Below are positions 23,476 to 35,819 of a stretch of DNA of 64,000 bases, piece by piece. The stretch spans positions 9,535,424 to 9,599,423 of the forward strand of contig LR746267.1 in the NCBI GenBank assembly GCA_902729315.2, in the 5' to 3' direction. The notes under the pieces were generated by a model. That model saw only the letters and a list, made by a program, of their open reading frames with translations. It made no database searches and had not been told where the DNA came from. The translations under genes and the position numbers were made by a program. How positions within the stretch are numbered: the stretch's first letter is position 1; every line of letters starts with the position of its first letter. The stretch comes from Spirodela intermedia (taxonomy: Eukaryota; Streptophyta; Magnoliopsida; Alismatales; Araceae).

Positions 23476-26400
23476 ATGTCGGAGAAATTCTCGCCGGCGC
23501 TGCGGCTCGCCGACCTGAACGACTTCATCGCGCCCTCCCAGGGATGTATAGTTTCGCTGCAAGGGGGGAAGACGAAGCAGGAAAGAGTTGAGGTACCCCC
23601 ACTCTAGATTTTTGATGGTCAACGTACGGTTTCACGGGAGAGTTGGCATCAGAATTGACCTATCCGTGTAATATGGTTTCATGGGAGAGTTCCCTTATAT
23701 ATGGCAAAAAAAAAAACATTATTTCTTTGCGCATATGACTTCTTTATTACTTTCTAGTTTTCGTGTCCTTAGTTTTTTTTTTTTATTATTGTCATTTTTT
23801 AGAATGCTGGTAGCAAACCACCTCAAACAGACCCCGTGAAAATTTCGCTGAAGGACTGTTTGGCCTGCAGGTGAGATCCCTTCCCTGTAGTTGTTTCCTC
23901 ATGTTTTGCGCTCTCATAATCTTCTGAGCACTTAAACTATTTGAGATCGTTTAATCACTTTGGAGGTACAAGTAATCACAGAATGTGCATGTAGCACGAT
24001 TTTTTTTTTTTTTTTTTCTAGAGATTTATATGCCAATTGTCTAAATAACCAATATGTCACACAAATTCTGGGATTTGGTGATAGTATAGTAATTACTTTC
24101 CTCTCAGTTTAGTAAAGGCTTTAATGTTTCTCATCAGATACTTCTTGGATTGCATGTATGAGGTGGTGAAAATCTGTAGCACTTTTGTTTCATAGTTATT
24201 TTGAGATAAACTAGATGCTGCATTCCTCATGTTCGTTTGGACTAGGTCACTTAATGGAGTCATTTACTTCCTCTTTTTTGTTCCTTGTATATCTTTTACC
24301 TTACCAATCATCTGGCACAAGGACACGCCTGTTTCTCTGCTTTTGTTCTGTGATGCTAAAGCTGAGTATTTTTACAGTGGTTGTATAACGTCTGCTGAGA
24401 CAGTCATGCTTGAGAAGCAAAGCCTGGATGAGTTCTTATCCCAGATCAACTCAGAGAAGGCTGTCATTGTTTCCCTTTCTCCTCAGTCAAGGGCTTCATT
24501 AGCTGCTTACTTCAATCTTTCTCCTTCTCAGGTGACAAAAATAACATCATTCTTCAACTCATACTCTTGTTTATGTTTAGATGTGGAATTTGCGATTCCT
24601 GAGTCAGGAGTGTACAGCAACTAGGAATGATTATTTATGAACCAATAACCACATGTGAGTATTAAATATGAATTGATAATATGCATTTATATCTAAAAAA
24701 TTATCATTTCCTTGTCTTTCCTAAAATATTATGTCCTTGTTCTCGTTATGCACGATTTTGAAAAGCGGATTATGCATATATTTTAACAATATACTCACGT
24801 ATTCTTCTATGTAGCTAAATGCCAAACACCTGTTTTTCGTTATGGGGTTAATACATATGCTGCATTCCTGGTGCAGAGTATCTTTGGGTCTTTTCCTTTT
24901 GTCTTCGCTTTCAGTAAATAGGCTGGAAGTGAGTGATCACTTCTAAAATTTGGGTTGACATGAGAGCCAGTGGTCAGTTGACCTGAAGGCTGGCCTTTAC
25001 AGATTTACTGTGATACGGCTCTGATTGAAATTCTTGTATACATTATGCACATATGCACAAGTGTTACTTGCAAATACAAAGATAGGCAAAGCTTATCGAT
25101 GGCTGACGATGGGTGACGATGGGTGACTACTTCCTCTTTTGGGAATGTAAAATGTGACTGAGGTTTGGAACCCTTCCCTGGTTGTGAACTTGGACAACAA
25201 ACTCCTATTGATAAGCAATTCCTCTTTCATCTTCAGGTTTTCAGGAAGCTGACTACTTTCTTGAAGGGTATGGGTGTAAAGGCCGTTTTTGATACAAGTT
25301 GCAGCAGAGATATATCACTTATTGAGTCTTGTAACGAATTCATTTCAAGATATAAACAAAATCACGTGAATGATGGACGGGAACATGGGTCATCCATTCC
25401 TATGCTTTCATCAGCATGTCCAGGTGCTTGTACACGATGGTTTGTATGAATTGTTATCAGTTCATCCGAATTAGTTTCAATTAGTTCAAGAAAAAGTTTA
25501 ATGCATAAGGAATTTTGCTTCATGATCATATTTTGTTATCTTTTGGTTTACCTTAAACCATGACACATCTATTTCAAATTCCAAGTTAATGATTTCATAA
25601 GTTCTTATCTAATCCTTAGACATGGGATACTTTTTAATCATCAAGTTATGTGGTATGATTTGTTTATAATTTTCAATCAAATTGTTTTCAGACGGCTGCA
25701 TGAGTTCATGAAGATTAAGCACAAGCTGTTGATAAACATTCATAGTGTTTAATTGGTCCATTCACTGTATGCATATAATTTTCAGAAAGTAAAAATTTGA
25801 CCATGATTTTTTAATGGAAAGATCGCTTGGCTGTTGCCACTAAATTTAACTGGGATAAGTGGTCCATAGAGACACCACTTCATTGCAAGTAGTAAAGTAG
25901 GGGTACACTCGTATGACCTAACCCAAGAGAGAAACATAAAACAAAGTGTGATATGGCATTTTAGTTCAGATACAAATAATGATGGTACAGCCGAGGAGAA
26001 AAATCGAGGGATGAAACTCTATTCAAACTTAATGCTGAATGTGCATCTACAATCCGATGCATATAGGAAGCTGTGGATAACATGCTGATGCGAGCACAGA
26101 AGAAAATGTGAGGTGACAATCCTGTTCAAGTATTAGGTTGATTGTTAAGCCTTGGTCTGTGGGGAATTTTCTGTTCCATTCAGCTATAATCCAAACATGA
26201 GGTGCATCTGTCTGCACAACAGTGGAATTCATCTAATTTCTGCAAATATGAGTTAACTAGTTGGGTACAACTCCTTAGATTCGTCACATGAATTTTCTGT
26301 TCCATCACACATAGCATGAGGTATGTCACACTAAGATGGATCCCATCTACGACCATAACACAAATAGTGAGGTCATCACCATGAAACGCTGCATATTTTG

Positions 26401-29400
26401 TGTGAATGTCATCATTATCACAGTCCATTTGAGGCCTGTGTAAAATATCTCACCATCTTTGAACTATGAATAATTACCATTGGGGTGCATTGAAGGTAGT
26501 TAATAATATGAGCAATGAGTTTTTGAAGAATGTCACCGTGAGCTTTTGAGAATTGTGTGCCATGTTGTTTGTGTAGCAGTGAGTTTGTCTATGTCAAAGG
26601 GTCTGTATGAACGTGCTATCTTGCATTTCTTTGAGGGGTATTGTATGCTTCATTGAATGAGAACTGAAAGTAGATAGCTTACTTTTCTTGCCTGTTCTCA
26701 GTTACTTATTTCCGAGAAACGACAATCACCCTTTAAGATTATTTACTTTTAAGATCTTGAGATCCAATTCTGAAAGGGTTATGCTAGATTAACCTGTTGA
26801 ATATATTTTCCTCCGTTAGATAGAGCACTTTAAAAAAGAAGATATTATTGATTTTAGGTTGGATCTGTTATGCTGAAAAGACACTTGGATCATATATTTT
26901 GCCTTACATTTCTTCCGTGAAGAGTCCCCAACAAGCAATGGGAGCTGCAATCAAACATCATATCTGTGAGAAAATGGGGATTAGGTCTGTTTCTTCACTC
27001 AAATCCTCACGTTTTTTCTTTTACCACGATCGAATTCACGAAGAATTATGGCCTTGAGTTGGATCCCACTTTTCCATTTCACTTTTTATTCGAAATTTAT
27101 GTGGGCCATATTTTTCTACATGTACTTTATAAAATATAAAAAAAAAAAAAAAAACTAGAGTTACTAAGGTGTCCACTCTCACCTACTTACATACAGAGAG
27201 GAGAAAGGAGCAATACACATAAAACTTAATATGAACCTAGTAGGCCCACGTTCCATACCACTCACTAACATCCTAAGGCTTCTTTACATTACAAAATCTT
27301 TTCTCATAGCATCTAATTGACTATGTTCCGTTCTACATTGACATAAACATATAGTCTTCAACAGTGGATACCATGATTCACTTTTCTCCATTATATGTAC
27401 CTAAGAAATTCAAAATTGGGGATTGATTATGTGCCTGTATTTTTCTTCCTTTATGACGATATTCAGAGAGATCTAAGATCCAATACGTGTTAATATAATC
27501 AGTCACAGGTGCAAACCCACATGGTTCACTTAAGAACAAGTCTAAGACCCTGTCAGATTCAAAAGTTCTGAAAGCTGTGTCTATGAACGCATCCAAGAGT
27601 TGGTGGAATGTTTAGAGTACTGAAGGTCGAGGATGAAGTTGTTGTGGGAGAATGTTTGTAGATTAGCGGATTAGAGGGGAAAAACAAAAGGAAAATGGCC
27701 CAGTATGTGATAAAGAGAGATATTGTGATGTTTATACCACAGAAAAATCTAGACACGCTTTCTAAACCGGAGGTTAGATGTCTGGCGAGAAGACTTCTGC
27801 TAACTTGGAACACAACAACACTTGAAATAGGGGATTCACCCGGAGGTTGTCCCTGGTGAACTTATAAGGGAGAAATCCTATCTCATTCTGAATGATAAGG
27901 AAACAGAGAACTGGTCTACATTGGACTCACTTGGATCCCGGCATTCAGCCTACTCTAGGCTTTGCCAATACTCTAGTAGTTCGGCAAGAGGAATGTTTTT
28001 AGAACAAGAAAACGAAAAACATTTGATGTTACCCGCCTAAGTGGGATATAAAAGAATCTGACTTGGCATGATAACTGTATCTCAAATATGTCAAAGTATA
28101 CTTTTATGCATGTTATTATTTCAGTCAGGGTTGCCTGGTTCCCCCTTCAGGTCAGCTGGCTTGATGACTGATTGGACCATGGTCATTTTGGATCCTGCTT
28201 TCCCTTTGGATTAGCTGAATTGTCTGTTTTTTCGTCTTTTTGGTTCAGAGGGGAGGGATGCTAGGAGTTCAGATATTCCATGAATAATCATATTGTAGTA
28301 GGCATGGTGGACTGTAAGTACTACATAAATCAAATTTTCTCTGCTGGCGGTGATTTTTACACTCCACAGAAACAGATCGACGCAAGAAAAACCTCCTTTA
28401 ACGACTTATGTGGCTGACAAATCATTAAGATTTCAACAGTAAAATACTATTGTCTCCGGATGTTACATTACTCTATATGCATGGGAGTAATGGTACTTAC
28501 ATTTTGTCCAAATCAACTATGTATTTATGGGGAAATAAGATTTTCATGGGAAGGCATGGCGGTGGAACACTTGACTGTCAGAGAAATCATGTGCCCTCGA
28601 ACTGTTTCAAATTTCGTTGACCAAATGATGCTGGGGAGAAAGTGAATGAGACGAGCATCCGTTTCTGAACCAATGGTCCTTGTAACTGAACCCTAAATCT
28701 TGGATTAAAAGTCATTTTTTTTTCTTGAAAATGCAGTAAAATATCTCCTGTTCCCCCTGGTATTGACTAGACTTTTCTTATCCCCCAAAGCCTCAATCTT
28801 GGATTAAAAGTCAACTTCTTCTTGAAAATGCAGCAAAACGATATCCTTTATGATATATCTACTGTTCCCTTGGTATTGACTAGACTTTTCTTTGGCAATC
28901 AATCAGACAATTCTTCCCAGTTATTCCATACCTACTACCTTCGAGTTTTCTTCTATCTTTTTCTTCGATGAGTGCCACCTCCGAATTTCTGCACAAAGTC
29001 CTTTCAACAGTGTGGCATGTGACTTCCTAATCATGTGCAAAAGTCAACGTGAGCTAATATTTTATGAAGTGGGTGTGCATAATTTCTAGCCTCCATGAAT
29101 CAGAGCCTTGACCATATTGCCCGGATGATTTGGACCATGTTTTCTAGGCCGGAAAGCATCTACCATGTGACCGTGATGCCCTGTTATGACAAGAAGCTCG
29201 AGGCCGCAAGGGACGACTTTGTATTCTCGGTTGACCATGATGGAGAAGGTCGCCTCACCCCCGCAGAGCTGAGGATCCCCGAGGTTGACTCAGTGCTAAC
29301 ATCTGGGGAAATCTTGGACCTAATACAGGTAACGAAGCCCTCTGCCTGTGTAATCTCCTTGCATCTGGAACCGCCTATCAGGGCCCTCACCACCCGTTTG

Positions 29401-30967
29401 ACCTCCCGCGCAGTCGAGCTCAGTTGACTTCGAGTCCCTGGCAGAAGCTCCTCTGGATAAATTGTAAGTCTCCTGTGCACCTGGGCTCTGTCTCCTCTTT
29501 CTGGTCCCCCCCCATTTCTAGCCCAGAGCGAATTTCCCGCTTTATTTTTTTGGAATTATCATGCTGCCTGCTGTTATTTATCATCCTGGTTTTTCTTATA
29601 ATTTTCCCATTGTACGTACATATATCCATTTTTTTATCTTGCTGTGAGCGTTGACCATCGCACCCGCTCGTGGTCTGTCAATAATTTCCACTTAAGTGGT
29701 CGAGTCTTCCTTCAACATGCATACCCAGTGATGATTAATTAATAAGTTCAATAAGTTCCTGCCTTATTTTTGGAATTATCATGCTGCCTGCTGCGGTTTA
29801 TCATCCTGATTTTTCTTCTTCCAGCAAAGTAATTTTCCCACTGTACGTACCTATATCCATTTTTAATCTTGCTTTGACCGTTGACCACCACGGACTACGT
29901 GTGGTTTGTGGTGGTCAACGGTCAGAGTCAGTGATGATTGATAAACTCCGTAAGCTTAATGAGCTCGGTGATGGATCTCCTGGCCCTCTTTCTCCAACAT
30001 GTCGACCGAGGTGTTTTTTCTTTCTGTCATGTGATGAGGTGTTCCAGGCTGACCAACGTTGACGAGGAAGGTTGTCTCTTTGGGGTCAACGGCGGCTCTG
30101 GCGGCTATGCCGAGACGGTCTTCCGCCACGCAGCTAAGAAGCTATTCGGGAAGGAACTCCCGGGCCCACTCGACTTCCGAATCCTCCGCAACGCTGACCT
30201 CCAAGAGTTGACTCTAGAAGTAGACTTCATATTCATATACCTCGAAAATTCTTTTTTTTCACTTTTTTTTTCTTTTGGTTGACTTTTGGGCCGGATGTGG
30301 GGGTTGCAGGTGGAAGGTGAGGTAGTCCTTCGGTTTGCTCTCTGTTATGGGTTCCGAAACCTGCAGAATATCGTCCGGAAGATCAAGATTAGGAAGTGTG
30401 ATTACCACTTCATCGAGATCATGGCTTGCCCTTCGGGTATTTTTTTTTTTTTTTTTTTCAGAAGCAGATAAATCGAGTAAATTCATAGTCCAGATTATGG
30501 GGGTTCCTTATTTCTTCTCATCCTTTTTCTCGCAGGCTGCTTGAACGGCGGAGGTCAACTCAAACCGAAAACGGGTCAAACCGTCAAAGAAGCCATCCAA
30601 TCTCTGCAAGTCCTATACATGCAAGATGTGAGTGTTATAATTGTTCCATGGTTTTTTTTAATTTTCTATTTTTGGTTTTTCCTCCAAAAAAAAAAACCTT
30701 TCAAGAAAAAAAAAATTGGGCCGTTGATGGTCAATCCTACGGTGTATAATTAATCACCTCTGGCTCATGTATAATGCTTTCTTACTCCTCTCTCTCTCTC
30801 TCCCTCTCCTCCAGGTGGCAGTTGCTGATCCCTTTGATAACCCGATCGTGAAGGGTCTCTACGATGAGTGGCTCAGATTTCCCGGGTCTGAGACGGCCAA
30901 GAAATACATGCACACCGGGTACCATCCGGTCCTCAAGAGCGTCTCCTCCAACCTCCAAAGCTGGTGA
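23476..30967 (+). CDS. NAR1: Cytosolic Fe-S assembly factor NAR1
   Basis: Eleven exons (23476-23592, 23803-23870, 24378-24531, 25237-25423, 26858-26984, 29148-29328, 29414-29463, 30048-30219, 30310-30436, 30536-30627, 30815-30967) give 475 residues, as in Arabidopsis NAR1. It is an iron-only hydrogenase-like protein. Cys24 plus Cys58, Cys61 and Cys64 (CLACSGC) should hold the N-terminal 4Fe-4S cluster. SSACPGW (Cys174), VMPCYDKK and MACPSGCLNGGG carry the C-terminal cluster cysteines. Known role: it links early scaffold steps to the CIA targeting complex that matures cytosolic and nuclear Fe-S proteins. The chain ends in Trp, as CIA-client tails often do. Introns 4 and 5 exceed 1.4 kb. An EF-hand-like [12 protein letters not shown] stretch sits in exon 6 where plant homologues vary. 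Confidence 0.95.
28692..28893 (+). repeat. ~105-bp tandem duplication, NAR1 intron 5
   Basis: Two adjacent copies share ATCTTGGATTAAAAGTCA and GGTATTGACTAGACTTTTCT. They are non-coding and lie about 250 bases before exon 6. Confidence 0.85.
29541..29893 (+). repeat. direct repeat in NAR1 intron 7
   Basis: The block at 29541-29660 recurs at 29763-29893, about 220 bases on. Both contain GGAATTATCATGCTGCCTGC and end in GTTGACC-rich DNA. The second copy runs into a perfect hairpin. Confidence 0.85.
29875..29924. repeat. perfect 17-bp inverted repeat
   Basis: The arms TGACCGTTGACCACCAC (29875-29891) and its exact complement (29908-29924) are separated by 16 bases. It lies in NAR1 intron 7. Each arm contains a TTGACC W-box-like core. 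Confidence 0.95.
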
Positions 30968-31666
30968 TCCGGTAAGCCCCACCCCCACCTCTCCTCTTCT
31001 TCCCTCTCTCTAGAACTAGAACGTCTATTTATGAGAGATGTGTTGATATGCAAATAAAAAAATATTTTATGCCGGCTGAGTAAGAGAATGATAGAGAGAG
31101 AAAGTGCGGGTGGGTACACATAAATAACTGTAAGGCCTTTGATGTCATGAGACCAAGAACATTGATGATAGACCCAAATTATTTGATGGATGTTCTCTTC
31201 AAGGCATATATCTATACACTCATAAAATCCAAAAATAAAAACTGGGCATTGATGATATTATAATTACACTTTATTTATTGAAAAAAAATAAAATTAGAGC
31301 AATATGAATATCAATATATATATATAACACTTTCTCATCAATGAATAAATAAAAAATAAAACAAAAGTGGGAGATCAGGGGAAAGGCCCAAGAACGACCA
31401 TTTTGATTATCAATAAATAAATAAAAATAAAGCACAAGGGGGAGAACAAGGGAAAAGCCCAAGAACGAGGGGAGGTCAAAAAATTTCATTAGGACAGAAA
31501 ATATCTCGAATAATGGGAAAAATTAAAACCCTCTTCCACTGATGAGCCAAAAGTCAACGTGGGGGGTAGGGGATGGAGATGGGGGGCTATTTGAGGAAAC
31601 TTTGACCATTATGACGGAAACTTTGAGGTGCCTGGATCCCGGGATCATCTCGGACTGGAAAGAATT
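30968..31666. other. convergent 3' region of NAR1 and TIM21
   Basis: About 700 bases between two tail-to-tail genes. A short imperfect tandem duplication (31338-31398 and 31409-31467, sharing AAGCCCAAGAACGA-like text) is the only notable structure. Confidence 0.5.
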
Positions 31667-31990
31667 CTATGCCGGAATGTAGGATTCGAGCATCAGTCGT
31701 GCCTGAGATGGAGAGACGATGTCAACTATGAGATAGGTGAACTTCCATTCTCGGTCAACCTTGTCCCTAAACATCTCGCTGTAGACCTTGCCGGCCCCAT
31801 GGGGCCCACGAACAAAGAAGTTGACCTGAACGAGATTTTGATAATGATAGCAACCATTAAATCATTAGGGAAAAAACCCACCACTAAAAATAAAAAATGC
31901 CAACTTTGAAAAAAAAAGGTGTATTAAAAAACCCACCAAAAAAATACGCCGAATTAAACAAAAATTGTATGCATACAGAACCCTCAACAT

Positions 31991-32042
<52 letters not shown>

Positions 32043-34964
32043 TAAATCTTCCCAACTTCTAGAGAGAGGAAGCTACCTCAACATGTTCCACACCGTCCTC
32101 ATCTGTCCACGTCTTATGGGCGATTCGTTGCCGAGCGGCACGATTCCTGCTCTCTTGCCCATAGCCGGTGATGGGGGATCCGATCCTAACCCTGACCTGG
32201 TCAATGGAAGAGGCCAAGCATGGAGGTGGATATTGATGAGCCCAGAGAAAGTCACCCGCGCGCTTTAATCTAAGATAGGGACCATGATAATTAAAATAAA
32301 ATAAAAATAAAAAATACTTTTTGATACCTGGCTGTCATTCTGGACCCTCTCGAGGGCTTTTCCATAAATCTTATACCTGAGGAGAAGAAGAAAAAATAAA
32401 TTCAGGGGATGAAGAAGAATCATTAGAGAATCTCAACGACAGGCCCGGCCCCATCCATACAAGTCAAGAATATGCTATAAATTAAGATTCTTATTTCCGA
32501 GATATTAAGAGATAAAAATGTTGAAAAATGAAAAAAAATGCTATAACAGTGGAGTTTTCAATCTTGACTGAAGCATGTAAATACTGGAAATAAAAATAAA
32601 AATCAAACTCACTCTTTTGACCTTTGGATTTTCTCTATTGGTGATTATTATCCGATTTAAAACTAAAAAAAGGGGGGAAAATTATCTTGAGCAGAAGCTG
32701 GCCGTTATTTCAGAAATATTGAAGCACACAAATACATGACAGAAAATAAGTGAAAATAAATAAATATAGACTCACTCCTTTGGCTCAAAGATCAGCTCCT
32801 TGAAAACTGCATAGGCTGCGGCAGCTGCCACCGCAAGTCCCAAGAGTATGATGATGCTGTAAGAGGCACCCTCGGTGAACGTGACAGGTTTCTCAGGAAT
32901 ATTGTATGTCGGGGCATCAAAAGGATCCTCAGACGTAGCCAGATCCTTTCTTGCTTCCTGGAGAGGGGTAGGAAACAACACAGCGTTTCTAGAGAGAGAA
33001 AGATGAAAAAAATATACCACCAAAAATGAAGTGGAAAAAAACCCAACAGGCAGGCAGTGAGAGAGGACTAGATGAGCATAACAGGCCAGGAATCAAACTA
33101 TACATTAAAAAAAAAAATTCTATATATCACCAAGAGTGATGAGGAAGGGGAGGAATCAAACCCCGCGCGCTGCCCTTTGAGATGGTTGCGAAGACGATGA
33201 AGAGGTGGTGAGTGTTCTTATGCAAGAATGGGCCATGCAGTGTCTTCCAAATGCTCTATCGATGAATGGAAGCTGGGGGCCTGCTCAACAAGAAATCACC
33301 CCAAACTGAAACGGCAGAGAAGCCCACAACAACTAAAAGAAGCAAACCCCAATTCATTTCAGCACCTTTATCATCCAATTTACGAGGATCTAACTCTTAG
33401 CTGGTTTCTAGCTGTGAAATTTTGAGCAAGTTGACCTTTATGGTCTCAAAATTGTCAACCTATCTACAACAATTAAGTCAAAAAATTGCGCTATTTTTCT
33501 GAATGGAGAAAGACAAAAAAAAACTCCAGTGGGATCGAATCTCTTCCTGTCAAACCATTACAATGGGAAAAATACAGCTTAACAGAAAATTAAATAATAT
33601 AAAAAAATAATTACGAGGTCAAAGATCATATAAACTGACCTTGGCTACTTGAAATGCCCTGCACAACACAACCAAGGAGGGAGACTTAGTCCTCGGTCAA
33701 CTCCTTCATCAAGGGCAAAATAAATACCAAGGAATAAATCAGAATGCGACCTTAATCCCCAAATTAGCGCTACAATTCGACCAGTTTCGCTTATTTGATT
33801 CGGCCAAAACCTGTTTTAGCACCACCAGGAACCAATTTCAATGCAAAAAAAACCTTATAAATGGACCACAGTGCAGTTATGAGAATAATAAAGCACTGGG
33901 AGACTATTACTTATCACAGCTGGAGAAACTCTAATTAAATAAATCTAAATCAATATCTGAGAAACTAATAAACATGAAAGCTGGGAGAACTTCCACCGAT
34001 TGAACACATCACAAACATGAAAGCTGATGATAATTAAACCCAAGCAGCAAACTTCATTTCAATAACCTGTATACACAGCTTTTCATGCCACCAAGAATCA
34101 AGTAGACGACTAACACCTGGGGAGACGCATGAATTTTCTTACTAGTTGGGATGAGGAGGCCTACAATATCAATGCATTTGTTCAGTACACTGATCAATGT
34201 TCATGGCAATTTTCTTCTCTGATTAGACGAAATCTCTTCTTCAAACCCCTTAAGATCAAAGCCCAGAAATGTAGAGATACTGGTACCGTCTTCAGCTGGA
34301 TTTTCCTAGATATTGCGCAATTAACGACGCCAACGAACCCATCAGAAGAGAAAATTCTAGTTCATATTCTTGGTTTTACAGGGAACTCATGATGCTACAC
34401 TACTAAACCCACACTGACCCAATGGGGAGAAGCATTCCCCAGGCGTTCATGGGACCGCTGCTCTCGTTCCTACGAGATTCCTGTGATGTAATCCGCATGA
34501 AATGATTCTCACGATAAGATATATTCATTTTCTGCATATAAATCGAACCGCTATGGTCTAAAAACCCATGTTAAACCCTAGATATCAACTGACCCATGAG
34601 GTTTTCGAGAGCCCCAGGTTCCACATACGCATTCAATTCGATAAAACCACGGAGATCACCAGACGAAGAGAAGGGGCAAGAGTATATCTGCACATACCGA
34701 ACCTAAGCAAGAACAGCGAAAGAGAAAGAGAAGATCGTAAAGTAACCACAAGCGAACCTCGAGGAAGCCCTTGAGAGAGGTGGCATAGAAACTCTCAGAG
34801 GCGACGCCTTCCAGCGTCCGCTCGCCGTGGAGAGCGGCCCAGCCATCGCTTCTCGCCGTCGAGGCAGCCGGAGCTAAGCCCCTCGTCGCCGCCCACAGTG
34901 CAGCGGGGGCGCCGCCACCCGGGGCTCCATCTCGAAGGGCCCGAACCGCCGACCGCCTCAGCAT
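31667..34964 (-). CDS. TIM21: Mitochondrial import subunit TIM21
   Basis: Six exons (about 34750-34964, 33640-33658, 32776-32957, 32328-32376, 32077-32196, 31667-31825) give about 247 residues. The start [13 protein letters not shown] with a long Ala/Arg-rich run is a mitochondrial presequence. [20 protein letters not shown] leads into one membrane helix ([19 protein letters not shown]), then the intermembrane-space domain with [48 protein letters not shown] and the end LMLESYIPA. Known role: part of the TIM23 inner-membrane translocase, contacting TOM22 and respiratory complexes; the Arabidopsis homologue is SD3. Exon 2 is only 19 nt. The frame requires exon 1 to end at 34750 or 34747, since the stronger-looking GAG|gttcgc breaks it. 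Confidence 0.9.
31990..32041. repeat. (GA)n in TIM21 intron 5
   Basis: A GA tract of about 50 bases with one interruption. It reads as CT in the transcript. Confidence 0.95.
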
Positions 34965-35208
34965 CGTCGCCGCCCCTGACTGCGCCACCACTCCTCCACG
35001 GTCCCCCTCTTCCCCCCTTACTCTTCTTCCTTTGTTCCCCTCTTCTTCCTCGTCTTCTTCCTGAAAGGCGAACTTTATCGGGCCTCCACCAAAAATTCTG
35101 GGGACCCAATGGCCCAGCAGCCCACTTCACCTCTCTCTCTCTCTCTCTCTCTCTTTCTATACACATATATGTGCACATATATATATTTCTGCGCATATCT
35201 TTACTTCA

Positions 35209-35271
<63 letters not shown>

Positions 35272-35819
35272 ATATATATATATCTTTTTCTGTATCTATC
35301 TCTTCTTCAACAGCTCATCTCTCTCTCCCCGGGCTTCGTAGGCCATAAACTTCGATGAGAGTGTTCAGTCAACGCTGCCTTGGGAGGCCGGTGGGCCCCC
35401 CAAGTATGATGAGGTCCATCATCGATGAAGGTTTCAAACATACCTGATATAATACTATGAGGTAATTCAAATAATTGATAATTACTGTCAACGGAGCCGA
35501 AAACCAGCCCAATAAAATAAATAAAAAATCGAAATAAATAAGCCGAGTCCTGCCCACCAGATTGCATTGACCAAAACGCACCCAACGTGGAAGGAAAACT
35601 CCTTCAGAAAATAATAGCGTTCGGCCGTTGACCCCCAGCCCCGATGGTGCACGCATTTCAGCAGTGGTGGGGTCCATTTCATATTCTTCCCCGTCTGGAT
35701 TTCAAATGGGCAATAAAAAATTTAAATACCCAGAAATAGAAACGAAATTATTTAGAATGTGATGAGGAGAGAGAACACATCGAAGCTAGAGAGAGAAAGA
35801 AAGGGGGGACCTCGGGGAT
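34965..35819. repeat. TIM21 upstream region with long (CT)n/(TA)n
   Basis: It contains (CT)n at 35131-35152, a long (CT)n at about 35213-35268 and (TA)n at 35271-35284, upstream of TIM21 (where it reads as GA) and past the 3' end of the BCCIP gene. No gene seen. Confidence 0.85.
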
